Below are positions 37,466 to 45,537 of a stretch of 64,000 nucleotides of DNA, piece after piece. The notes beneath the pieces are model-generated. The model did no database searches and was not told the DNA's origin. It saw only the letters and a program-made list of their open reading frames with translations. This stretch comes from JAACFF01 sp963701435. GTDB lineage: Bacteria > Chloroflexota > Anaerolineae > Promineifilales > Promineifilaceae. The position numbers and the translations under genes are program-made. Position 1 is the first letter of the stretch, and each line of letters begins with the position of its first letter. The stretch lies in assembly GCA_963701435.1 (NCBI GenBank), contig CAVPAL010000017.1:439345-503344 (forward strand), read 5' to 3'.

Positions 37466-38221
37466 ATGTCAAAAATGAACCAATTCCAACCCATCCATTG
37501 GATTTTAATTCCTGGCGGAGCCGTGCAATTAGCGACCGGCGGCTATCTCCCCCAGCCTACGATTTTTCAGACAGCGCCGTTCGCCATTAGCAAGTATCCG
37601 GTCACGAATGCGCAATTTGCCACATTTATTGAGGCGGACGGATATCAGCAGTCTAACCTGTGGTCGAGCGTCGGCTGGGAGGCTAAAGAAAAAGCGGGGT
37701 GGACCGAGCCGCGTTACTGGCGCAATGTTGATTGGAACACCCCTGAGCAGCCCATCGTGGGCGTTTCATGGTTTGAAGCGCAAGCTTTTTGCAACTGGTT
37801 GAGCAGCCTAAACGGGAAATCCATCACGCTGCCCAGCGAGCAGCAGTGGCAGCGTGCGGCGCAAGGGGAGGACGGCCGTTTCTATCCGTGGGGCAACGTA
37901 GAACCACAGGCGGAGCTTTGCAACTGGAACCGGCTAATCGATGAAACCACGCCCGTGACTTGTTATCCGAAAGGCGCCAGCCCGTTTGGCGTGTTTGATT
38001 TATGCGGCAACGTGTGGGAGTGGTGTGCAACCGGTTGGGAAAGCGGAACGGCCGTATCCGGCAGCCGCGAACCACGTCTGCTGCGAGGCGGCTCCTGGAG
38101 CAGCGACAGCCCTTTAAGCCTGCGCGTTACCAACCGCAGCCCCAAAGACCCCAACACGCGGCTCAATCCCGCTGCGCGCAACAACGTAACGGTCGGTTTT
38201 CGACTGGTATTCGACGAGTAA
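37466..38221 (+). CDS. FGE-sulfatase/SUMF1-fold protein, stand-alone
   Basis: 251 aa, one domain: ILIPGGAVQLATGG, ISKYPVTNAQFATFIEADGY, VGVSWFEAQAFCNWLSSLNG, LPSEQQWQRAAQGEDGRFYP, LCGNVWEWCATGWESG, LLRGGSWSSD and GFRLVF. The paired active-site Cys of true formylglycine-generating enzymes (C-R-G-G-S-F-x-C) are not both present, so it is unlikely to activate the sulfatase at 43 kb; a binding or sensor role is more likely. Its end has no nucleotide identity with the TR. Confidence 0.82.
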   Translation: MSKMNQFQPIHWILIPGGAVQLATGGYLPQPTIFQTAPFAISKYPVTNAQFATFIEADGYQQSNLWSSVGWEAKEKAGWTEPRYWRNVDWNTPEQPIVGVSWFEAQAFCNWLSSLNGKSITLPSEQQWQRAAQGEDGRFYPWGNVEPQAELCNWNRLIDETTPVTCYPKGASPFGVFDLCGNVWEWCATGWESGTAVSGSREPRLLRGGSWSSDSPLSLRVTNRSPKDPNTRLNPAARNNVTVGFRLVFDE

Positions 38222-38235
38222 CAGAGGGACGAACC

Positions 38236-38251
38236 GGCATTTAAGAATGCC
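38236..38251. terminator. short hairpin between convergent genes
   Basis: GGCATT-TAAG-AATGCC between the FGE-fold gene and the convergent lipoprotein gene. No T-run; weak or factor-dependent. Confidence 0.35.
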
Positions 38252-38288
38252 TTCCTCCCTTCAGGGCGCTGTCTCGTCGCAGAATTAC

Positions 38289-39056
38289 CTAATTAATTGT
38301 GATCGGTATCTCTTGAGATAAAGAATGCCAGGTCCCACGGTGCTGCAAACAGGTATCAAAGCCGTCAAAACAGATCACCAGCCGCAAGGTATAGCTTCCG
38401 GTTTCAGGCAGCTTGATATTATCTTCCCAGGAAAAACCGCCGGCGCTAATTTTTGAGTCCCGGCCGCCGTAGGTTTGTTGATACCACTCGGGGCGATCGA
38501 CGCCATCTTTACGCGGCATCACGCCCAGGGCATTATAACTGACGTCACCGCCGGTTGAATTGGCGACGGTGAACTCAAACCAAATCGGCTGGTTGGTTTC
38601 AAATTTCGAGCGGTCTTGCAGCTCAAAATTGGCTGCTACGAGACCATTGGCGCCAACGGGATCGGCAGGCGGCGGCGGGGGTGGAGCTGTGGGCGGCACG
38701 GCCGTTGCGGTGGGTACAACCGGCGCGGGCGGATTCGTAGGTAGCGGCGGCGGCGGGGTGTTTGTAGGCGGTACGGCCGTTGCCGTAGGTTGAACCGCAG
38801 TCGGCTCAGGCGTATCTGTTGGGGTCGGCGTCGCCGTCGCGGGATCAGGCGTGTGGGTGGCGACAATCACAATCGGCGGCGGCAGGGTAAATGGTTCATC
38901 TGTCGGCGCCGCCTCCGCAATTTCCTGTTGTTCATCAGCGGGTGTTGGTTCGGGGGTTACGGCCGTTTCCGCCTGGCAGCTTGCTAATCCCAACAGCATC
39001 ACAATTAATGCCGTCCACAAACTCAATTTTTTCGCCCATTTATTGTCTGGAGACAT
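38289..39056 (-). CDS. Pro/Thr-rich lipoprotein
   Basis: 255 aa from MSPDNKWAKKLSL with GGGAAG upstream. Signal peptide and lipobox (LGLASCQAE), a long Thr/Pro/Ala-rich spacer (about 40-140) with repeats such as TATAVPPTNTPPPP, and a compact beta-rich domain (FELQDRSKFETNQPIWFEFT ... GSYTLRLVICFDGFDTCLQ). The spacer holds three ACGGCCGT motifs in repeated 'TAV' codons. Function unknown; probably a surface-exposed binding domain on a stalk. Confidence 0.72.
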   Translation of the reverse strand: MSPDNKWAKKLSLWTALIVMLLGLASCQAETAVTPEPTPADEQQEIAEAAPTDEPFTLPPPIVIVATHTPDPATATPTPTDTPEPTAVQPTATAVPPTNTPPPPLPTNPPAPVVPTATAVPPTAPPPPPPADPVGANGLVAANFELQDRSKFETNQPIWFEFTVANSTGGDVSYNALGVMPRKDGVDRPEWYQQTYGGRDSKISAGGFSWEDNIKLPETGSYTLRLVICFDGFDTCLQHRGTWHSLSQEIPITIN

Positions 39057-39100
39057 GGTGTATACTTCCCTTTCTAACTCAATCTGTGCAGCGCTGCGTC

Positions 39101-39165
39101 TTTGGTAAACCACAAAAAGTATTTTGAGTAGAATCTCGCCAATTCTTTGTGGTTTACTCAGGTAA
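39101..39165. repeat. dispersed hairpin element, copy 3 (short)
   Basis: AAACCACAAA (39107-39116) pairs with TTTGTGGTTT (39146-39155), preceded by GGT. It corresponds to the first hairpin of the longer copies; the second hairpin is missing. Confidence 0.6.
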
Positions 39166-39415
39166 AACGGGAGAATCATTGTTTTCCGAAATCAAATTAC
39201 TTTCCCGTTTTCACCTAACTTTGAAGCATGCAACAGCTTCCGATTATAACGACAGCTTGATGGCGGGCAATTGTGGCGCAGGTAATATGAGTAGTTACCA
39301 ATTTCATTTGAGCCAATATTTGACACGAATGGCACGAATCACACGAAAAAAGAGCCTATCATTCGTAGCGCATATCCTGCTCAACAAAATCTAACGCTTC
39401 AAAAGAGGTCAATCA

Positions 39416-39751
39416 ATGAGTAATCAAGAAACAAAAACACAACAACCAGAAGTACAGAATTTGAAGGCGCTGCTGCAATACCAGGCGGGCGCCGTTGTCA
39501 GCCGTGTGCTGCTAAAAAACAAAGGGGGCACCACAACCCTGTTTGCTTTTGATCAGGGCGAAGGTTTGAGCGAACATACGGCCCCGTTTGACGCGCTGGT
39601 GTTGGTGATCGACGGCGAAGTTGACATAACCATCGCAGACCAACTTTATCGCGTCCAAGATGGAGAGAGCATCATTTTACCGGCCAACATCCCCCACGCT
39701 GTGGCGGCGATAACCCCATTTAAAATGCTGCTGGTAATGATCAGAGCATAA
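39416..39751 (+). CDS. cupin-domain protein
   Basis: 111 aa, single beta-barrel cupin: TLFAFDQGEGLSEHTAPFDA (motif 1, with only one His) and LPANIPHAVAAITPFKML (motif 2). A metal-binding set is partial. Preceded by AAAAGAGG. Free-standing cupins of this size often act as small-molecule binders or regulators. An inverted repeat follows the stop. Confidence 0.8.
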   Translation: MSNQETKTQQPEVQNLKALLQYQAGAVVSRVLLKNKGGTTTLFAFDQGEGLSEHTAPFDALVLVIDGEVDITIADQLYRVQDGESIILPANIPHAVAAITPFKMLLVMIRA

Positions 39752-39755
39752 AACG

Positions 39756-39775
39756 TTTTGCCAGGCCTGGCAAAA
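39756..39775. terminator. perfect 20-bp palindrome after the cupin gene
   Basis: TTTTGCCAGGCCTGGCAAAA directly after the cupin stop; a terminator-like stem, but without a long T-run. Confidence 0.5.
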
Positions 39776-39798
39776 TATCAATCTTCAACCCTGGTGTG

Positions 39799-39807
39799 TG
39801 GTATAAT
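39799..39807 (+). promoter_or_regulatory. extended -10 upstream of the EAD gene
   Basis: TGGTATAAT, a TGn-extended consensus -10 with a poor -35; about 170 nt of leader to the 39978 start. Confidence 0.4.
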
Positions 39808-39977
39808 ATTGTTTAATGGCAGTTGTTAGTACAAAGCGGCTTACGTAAACCTACAAATACCGCTCGGGCCGGTTTCTTGACCACGTCCATTATCTTTTCC
39901 GGCATGTTTACGCCAGGCTGCACAAGGTACAATAACGCCCAGGCAAGATAGTGCATTCACAAATAGGAGATTGCGCC

Positions 39978-40742
39978 ATGGATATTGTGAGAGAGTACAT
40001 CATTGATCTCCGCAGCAAAATGACGGCGGTACTTGACAAGGAAAAACTGCGTTTAATCGTGTTCGATGTCGGTCTTGATTGGGATGAGCTGCCGGGTGAA
40101 ACCAAAACAAATATAACCAACTCGGTTCTCATTTTGCTTGCACAACAAGGACGGCTGTCTGATCTAATCGAAATTCTGCGCATAGAACATCCTTTTGAAC
40201 AATGGGATGATGCGCCTCCATCTGAGCAGCAAAAAAGTTTCGGAAAAAATGTCAAACTTGTCCCCTACGCTGCCCTGCATGCAATGAGCGAGAATTTGAG
40301 CAGGGTTGACGAAATTGGAGATGAATGGGCCAATTTTGCCACCGGTGAATCTTCATCATACCCGCCCAAGGAATACCGGCGCATCATTCAAGCAGAAGGG
40401 GATGCGCTTGTTTCCAGGCAGTACGGTGACGAAATGGAACGCATTACGGCCGATGAATTTGCGACAAAGCTCTCGCCAGAAGACCTGGAGCATATTTATG
40501 TTCTGGAAGAATCATTGCAGAATCATTACCGGCTCTGGAAAAAGTATTACCCGCAGCGCATTAATTTATCCGATGCGGCGCAAGAGCAAGATCTTAATAC
40601 CAGGCTTAACAAGCTGGCTCAGGGTATCGCAGAGGACTTGAAAGCTGTTTTGGGATTCCTGGAGTTATTGGGCCTGGTACTGGATGATCATTATCTGCGT
40701 TATCGCTGGGTGGCCGGCAATTTTTCTGCAAGGTCTTCGTGA
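39978..40742 (+). CDS. EAD1-domain protein with uncharacterised helical region
   Basis: 254 aa from MDIVREYIIDLRSK. Residues about 12-75 are an effector-associated domain (LRLIVFDVGLDWDELPGETK ... GRLSDLIEILRIEHP), closely resembling those of the TIR and protease proteins. The rest is helical and charged, without a recognisable enzymatic motif (SYPPKEYRRIIQAEGDALVS). It could be an adaptor or a new effector in the same EAD network, though it lies about 10 kb from the DGR cluster. It is convergent with the following membrane-protein gene. Confidence 0.68.
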   Translation: MDIVREYIIDLRSKMTAVLDKEKLRLIVFDVGLDWDELPGETKTNITNSVLILLAQQGRLSDLIEILRIEHPFEQWDDAPPSEQQKSFGKNVKLVPYAALHAMSENLSRVDEIGDEWANFATGESSSYPPKEYRRIIQAEGDALVSRQYGDEMERITADEFATKLSPEDLEHIYVLEESLQNHYRLWKKYYPQRINLSDAAQEQDLNTRLNKLAQGIAEDLKAVLGFLELLGLVLDDHYLRYRWVAGNFSARSS

Positions 40743-40761
40743 TTTAGGGTGATAACGGCCG

Positions 40762-41820
40762 TTACACATCCCCTGGTTCTGAAGTCGTGTCAGCATTAAC
40801 TGCGGCGGCCAAAACATTCGCTGCCCGCGCTTTTGACGCCGGCGACATATCAGACCCAAGAAAAAATTTGTCCCATCCTGCCGGCGTCTCGAGTTTTTGC
40901 GGCGGTCCATCCCAATTCGTAATTGTCCCGCTGCGCCCCGTGTACGTATCCAGTAACCAGCGCGCGGATTGACCGCAAAGCGCCGCAGCCAGCAACGCCT
41001 TATTCTCCAAATCATTGTCGCCAGTTGATCCTAAACGCGCCGGCCACTCCGGCACATAATAATTTGCCCGCTTGAGCATTTTATTTAACGTTTTTAACTC
41101 ATTGTCACCCGTTTGCACAACTGCCAGCATATTAAAAGCTTGCAGCCATGCCTTTTGATCGGCTGTGGCCGGCGGAACCGCACATTTCTTAAGTGCGTCC
41201 AGCGCTCGAAAAGCGGCTGCGCGCATCTGCTTTTTCCTATTTTCCATACGTCTGCCAACGATGGACGCGGTTATCCAGATGATTATGAATGCGGCAACGG
41301 CCGTTATCACGAGCAGCAGTGTCTGCGGAGGCAGGCTGAGCCAGTTGGCCGCTCCCAAAATCCAATCAACATCGCCCAGCAGCCACACGGCGATAGGATA
41401 CAACACGCCAATCAGCCACACCACCAGTGAAGATTTGTAAATCCAACCAATCGCCTGGCCGTGGGTCACGCTTACTTTCAGAGGACGATCCACCGGCGTA
41501 AACCAGACGGCGGGACGTTGATTAAACTGTCCGCCAGGCAAATTGAGCCTTCGTTCCAATTCAGCCGCACGCCCTGCCAACTCCCCGTAATGCTGGTCGT
41601 TGCGCTCATTATAAATCATCAGCGCCAACGTAATCACCAGCCCGAACAGAGATAAAAATGGATTGACCACCGTCTCACCTGCAGTCGCAAACCACGCCGC
41701 CAGAATGGTTCCGAACGGCAGAATAGTCAGCAATCGGAAACGAATATCGGTCAGCGTGCGAAAATTTGATCCAATTTCTGCATATTCTGCGCGCAGATTT
41801 GCTTCTTTATCTATAGCCAT
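40762..41820 (-). CDS. multi-pass membrane protein, function unknown
   Basis: 352 aa from MAIDKEANLRAEY. Two hydrophobic hairpins: LLTILPFGTILAAWF with FLSLFGLVITLALMIYNE near the N-terminus, and LVVWLIGVLYPIAVWLL with LLLVITAVAAFIIIWITA in the centre; the C-terminal half is soluble. The spacing resembles small membrane-effector (SLATT-like) arrangements, which would fit the adjacent EAD gene, but this is a guess. Confidence 0.55.
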   Translation of the reverse strand: MAIDKEANLRAEYAEIGSNFRTLTDIRFRLLTILPFGTILAAWFATAGETVVNPFLSLFGLVITLALMIYNERNDQHYGELAGRAAELERRLNLPGGQFNQRPAVWFTPVDRPLKVSVTHGQAIGWIYKSSLVVWLIGVLYPIAVWLLGDVDWILGAANWLSLPPQTLLLVITAVAAFIIIWITASIVGRRMENRKKQMRAAAFRALDALKKCAVPPATADQKAWLQAFNMLAVVQTGDNELKTLNKMLKRANYYVPEWPARLGSTGDNDLENKALLAAALCGQSARWLLDTYTGRSGTITNWDGPPQKLETPAGWDKFFLGSDMSPASKARAANVLAAAVNADTTSEPGDV

Positions 41821-41965
41821 ACTTTTGTACCCCGCTCTCAAACTCCGTATTTTTCAGTTTAATCATGATAACGATTTGAAGTACGAAAATCAATTGGCAA
41901 AGGGACACTTTTCAATTTCAAATTTAGATTCGGAAGTCGATCCAGTTGGAATGCACATACTTGAG

Positions 41966-42082
41966 TTAGGTAAACCACAGATAGTTTTCAAAAATAAAAA
42001 AACCTTGGCAAACTGTGGTTTCCTTGAGGAATTCACAAAAACTTCTGCTGACTTTTATGCGAAAAGTTTTTGTGAATTACCT
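41966..42082. repeat. dispersed double-hairpin element, copy 4
   Basis: AAACCACAG (41972-41980) / CTGTGGTTT (42013-42021), then AATTCACAAAAACTT (42030-42044) / AAGTTTTTGTGAATT (42064-42078). Both arms are identical to those at 19.7 kb, while the loops differ. Confidence 0.75.
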
Positions 42083-42114
42083 AATTCTGAAGGCAAATTA
42101 ATGCAGATTTCTCC

Positions 42115-42501
42115 TGCAGTTTCTATGGACTCCGTTTTGACATCGAAGAAAACTTTTTGGATGATAAATCGGCTGGGTTTAATCTGGAAGATAGCCTTCT
42201 GCGAGATTCGATGGCCATTTCCCGTTTATGTCTTATCCTGGCCATGGCAACTGTTTATTTGGTTTCCACTGGAATGGCAGTCTCCGTTTCTGGTTTCCGA
42301 CCTGTCGTTGACACCCATTGGCGTCGTGGCTTGAGTTATCTGCAAATCGGTTGGCGCTGGTGTAAACACGCCGTAGCTAACCAAAAATGGTTGCATTATT
42401 TCCTCTGGTTGCCACCAAAACCAGACCCAGAACCGGCGATTGCTTCCTGGAAGCAATTTTACAGGCCGGCGTTTGAACTTCACTCTTTAGAGTGGTTATG
42501 A
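42115..42501 (+). pseudogene. transposase remnant (DDE type, C-terminal part)
   Basis: Reading across two frames gives YGLRFDIEENFLDDKSAGFN and LEDSLLRDSMAISRLCLILA, the Y-(2)-R-(3)-E-like region of DDE transposases, followed by MATVYLVSTGMAV and a basic tail (THWRRGLSYLQIGWRW). It is a different subgroup from the remnant at 17.85 kb. The 5' part is missing and begins directly after a hairpin element. Confidence 0.6.
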
Positions 42502-42610
42502 TGTTGTCAAGGTTCGTTAAATGTAAAATCTGTCAGTCAATCAGCCTGCCGCTGCTTCAGATTTTTGGCCTTCAACTGAAAAATGGTATAATTCCCGCCG
42601 CAATTGAACC

Positions 42611-42683
42611 GGCCCCGTAGCTCAACTGGCAGAGCAGTTGACTCTTAATCAATTGGTTAGAGGTTCAAGTCCTCTCGGGGTCA
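42611..42683 (+). tRNA. tRNA-Lys (CTT anticodon)
   Basis: Full cloverleaf: acceptor GGCCCCG/CGGGGTC, D-arm GCTC/GAGC, anticodon stem GTTGA/TCAAT with loop CTCTTAA (anticodon CTT, Lys AAG), T-arm AGAGG-TTCAAGT-CCTCT, discriminator A. CCA is not encoded (CAT follows). A terminator follows at once. Confidence 0.96.
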
Positions 42684-42698
42684 CATCCATATACGAAG

Positions 42699-42725
42699 AC
42701 TAGGGAATTTGTCCCTAGTTTTTGT
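42699..42725 (+). terminator. tRNA-Lys terminator
   Basis: CTAGGGA/TCCCTAG stem followed by TTTTTG TTTTT, 16 bp after the tRNA. From here to 43032 no supportable gene; a 35-residue hydrophobic minus-strand ORF overlaps the T-run and was not accepted. Confidence 0.85.
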
Positions 42726-43032
42726 TTTTATATGGGGTTTCACTACCGTACATTTTTTCCCACATTAGGAACAGTAGCAAACAAATTACCACAAAGATGA
42801 GCAACATCGATGTTCGTTTCATCAATTCTGATTTTAACCGATCGTATTGCAAGGTGGTCGCTTTCGGACAACATGTCTTGAACAAGAGAGGCCACCAACC
42901 AAGGCAGAGATTTTTATTGTTAGGAAAATTGCGGGAATGCAACGGCCGCATCGAAAAAACCGCTAAATTTGTGTAAAATCAGGATGTTGTCTAATTGAGA
43001 CAATAACGTAGTTCAAAACAAGGAGTAAGATC

Positions 43033-45456
43033 ATGACCCTGAAAGAATACAAGCCTGGTTCAGCCTTCAATGGCGTTGTTGGGCGTACATTCGATACGTC
43101 CGCACCCGCCTGGCCGGAACCATTACGCGCCCAAGAAGGCGCCCCAAACGTGCTTTTCATCGTTCTCGACGACACTGGCTATGGACAGATTGGTTGTTAC
43201 GGCAGCCCGATCAATACCCCCAATATCGATGCTCTGGCCAAGAACGGCCTGCGTTACAACAACATGCACACCACCGCTCTCTGCTCACCGACGCGTACAT
43301 GCATTCTGACCGGCCGTAACCATCATTCCAACGCCATGGCCTGCATCACCGAAGCTTCCACCGGCTATCCCGGCGCTAACGGCAATATCCCCTTCGAGAA
43401 TGGTTTTCTCTCTGAAATCCTGTTGCAGAAGGGCTACAACACCTACGCCATCGGCAAATGGCATTTGACCCCCGCCGATCAAATTTCGGCGGCTGGCCCT
43501 TATGACCGCTGGCCGTTAGGGCGTGGTTTTGAGCGTTATTACGGTTTTCTGGGCGGCGAAACGCACCAATATTACCCCGAACTGGTTTACGACAATCACC
43601 AGGTCGAACCGCCCAAGACACCAGAAGAAGGTTATCATGTCACCGAAGACCTGGTGGATAAAGCGATCAGCTTCATTGCTGACGCCAAACAAGTAGCACC
43701 AGACAAACCATTTTTTATGTATTTCTGCACCGGGGCTATGCACGCGCCGCATCACGTGCGTAAAGAGTGGTCGGATAAATACAAGGGCCAATTTGATGAT
43801 GGCTGGGAAGCTTACCGCGAAAAAACATTTGCCAAACAAAAAGAACTGGGCATCGTTCCTGCAGATGCTGAACTATCACGTCATGACCCCGATGTCCCTA
43901 AGTGGGATACCCTCGGCGATGATGAAAAGAAGCTTTACGCGCGTATGATGGAAGTGTTTGCCGGGTTCCTGGAACATACCGATCATCATATCGGCCGTTT
44001 GCTGGATTTCCTAAAAGGCATCAAGGAATTTGAGAATACGCTGATCATGGTCATCTCTGATAATGGCGCCAGCTCTGAGGGTGGGCCAACCGGTTCAGTC
44101 AACGAGAATCTGTTTTTTAATAACGTGCCCGATTCGCTGGAAGAAAACTTAAGACTGATTGATGAACTTGGCGGACCAACCACCTTTAATCATTATGCAT
44201 GGGGCTGGACATGGGCAGGAAACACCCCATTCCGGCGTTGGAAGCGTGAGACTTATCGTGGTGGGATCAGCGACCCCTTCATCGTACACTATCCTAAGGG
44301 CGTCCAGGCTAAAGGAGCTGTGCGTACCCAATATACCCATGCCATCGATATGGTGCCCACGGTCCTCGACATGCTGGGCGTCGATCCTCCGACGAGCATC
44401 AAGGGCGTTACCCAATCGCCGATTGAGGGCGTTAGCTTTGCTCATACTTTTGAAGATGCGGCCGCAGCCAGCAATCGCAATACGCAATATTTTGAGATGA
44501 TGGGTCATCGCTCATTGTATCACGACGGTTGGCGGGCAGTTTGCCCCTGGCCCGGCCCATCATTCATTGAGGCTGGCGTTTTTTTTGGCGAACCTATCCC
44601 GGCCGAAAAATTGACCGATTTGGATGCCAATCATTGGGAACTTTACCATGTCGAAAATGATTTTGCGGAAAACCACAATTTAGCGCCCAAACGGCCGCGT
44701 GGCCTGGAGAAGGTTGGTGAAGCGTTGGGGCTTGTTGAGGAAACTGAAGCGCAGGCGGCTCACCGCGCCAAGCTGATCGAAATGATCGGACAATGGTATG
44801 TGGAGGCCGGTAAGTATAATGTGCTGCCGGTAGACGGCCGTGGCGTGACGCGCTTTGCTGAGGAACGGCCGCAGCTAACTGCCGATCGTACCAGTTACAC
44901 TTTCTATCCCAATACCCAATCTGTGCCCTTTAATGCCGGGCCGCGTTTGCTTAACCGCACGCACAGCATCACCGCCGCCGTGCAGATTCCTGAAGGTGGT
45001 GCGGAAGGGGCTCTCGTTTCTTATGGTGGTACGGATGGCGGATATGCGTTCTACATCAAGGATGGCAAACTGCACTATGTACAAAACTATGTCGCCCGCG
45101 ATTATTTGCACGTTGAAAGCACCACAGCGGTTCCGGCCGGGGCGCATGAATTACGCTTCGAGTTTGAAGTGACCGGCCCGCCTGATATTGCCAACGGCAA
45201 AGGCACACCCGGCCATGCTCAGCTTTACATTGACGGCACACTTGTGGGCCAGGCCGAGTTCCCGCACACAACACCGCTCAGCCTGGGGCTAACCGGCGGC
45301 ATCACTGTTGGCGCCGACCCCGGTGCGCCAGTCGCGCCTTTTTACCAATCACCCTTCGAGTTCACAGGCACGATTCACAGCGTGACTTTTGATCTCAGCG
45401 GTGAGGTGATCAAGGACGAAGAAGCGGAAATGCGGCAAATTATGGCACGACAGTAA
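43033..45456 (+). CDS. sulfatase (arylsulfatase family, FGly type)
   Basis: 807 aa, start with AAGGAG nearby. Alkaline-phosphatase-fold sulfatase: metal Asp pair in LFIVLDDTGYGQIG, the FGly signature LCSPTRTCILTGR (Cys is converted to formylglycine), GKWHLTP, HAPHHVRKEW and VISDNGASSEGG. The last 200 residues form a beta-sandwich domain (LLNRTHSITAAVQIPEGGAE ... LYIDGTLVGQAEFP) like concanavalin-type lectins. No signal peptide is seen, so it may be cytoplasmic or use another route. It needs a true FGE, which is not among the FGE-fold proteins here as far as I can judge. Confidence 0.93.
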   Translation: MTLKEYKPGSAFNGVVGRTFDTSAPAWPEPLRAQEGAPNVLFIVLDDTGYGQIGCYGSPINTPNIDALAKNGLRYNNMHTTALCSPTRTCILTGRNHHSNAMACITEASTGYPGANGNIPFENGFLSEILLQKGYNTYAIGKWHLTPADQISAAGPYDRWPLGRGFERYYGFLGGETHQYYPELVYDNHQVEPPKTPEEGYHVTEDLVDKAISFIADAKQVAPDKPFFMYFCTGAMHAPHHVRKEWSDKYKGQFDDGWEAYREKTFAKQKELGIVPADAELSRHDPDVPKWDTLGDDEKKLYARMMEVFAGFLEHTDHHIGRLLDFLKGIKEFENTLIMVISDNGASSEGGPTGSVNENLFFNNVPDSLEENLRLIDELGGPTTFNHYAWGWTWAGNTPFRRWKRETYRGGISDPFIVHYPKGVQAKGAVRTQYTHAIDMVPTVLDMLGVDPPTSIKGVTQSPIEGVSFAHTFEDAAAASNRNTQYFEMMGHRSLYHDGWRAVCPWPGPSFIEAGVFFGEPIPAEKLTDLDANHWELYHVENDFAENHNLAPKRPRGLEKVGEALGLVEETEAQAAHRAKLIEMIGQWYVEAGKYNVLPVDGRGVTRFAEERPQLTADRTSYTFYPNTQSVPFNAGPRLLNRTHSITAAVQIPEGGAEGALVSYGGTDGGYAFYIKDGKLHYVQNYVARDYLHVESTTAVPAGAHELRFEFEVTGPPDIANGKGTPGHAQLYIDGTLVGQAEFPHTTPLSLGLTGGITVGADPGAPVAPFYQSPFEFTGTIHSVTFDLSGEVIKDEEAEMRQIMARQ

Positions 45457-45471
45457 GCTGCTCAATCAAGT

Positions 45472-45512
45472 GACAGGCACTTTAAGCGACTTAATTCGCT
45501 AGTGCCTGTCAT
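45472..45512. repeat. long nested hairpin between sulfatase and Roco genes
   Basis: TGACAGGCACT pairs with AGTGCCTGTCA (11 bp), and inside it AGCGA pairs with TCGCT, making one long hairpin with a 6-nt tip. It probably terminates the sulfatase transcript or is a REP-type element. Confidence 0.6.
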
Positions 45513-45537
45513 TTCTGGAGCCCACACAGAGTGCCCT

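Noticed and set aside
38070..38221. FGE-fold protein at 37.5-38.2 kb as a DGR target
   Set aside because: No nucleotide identity to the TR beyond the GGSW codons and no hairpin flank.
37466..38221. True formylglycine-generating enzyme for the sulfatase
   Set aside because: The active-site Cys pair expected of FGE is not present.
41663..42334. 223-residue plus-strand ORF over the repeat near 42 kb
   Set aside because: It is antisense to the membrane-protein gene and then reads through the hairpin element; only the last part is a transposase remnant.
42715..42822. 35-residue hydrophobic minus-strand peptide after tRNA-Lys
   Set aside because: It ends inside the tRNA terminator and has no convincing ribosome site.
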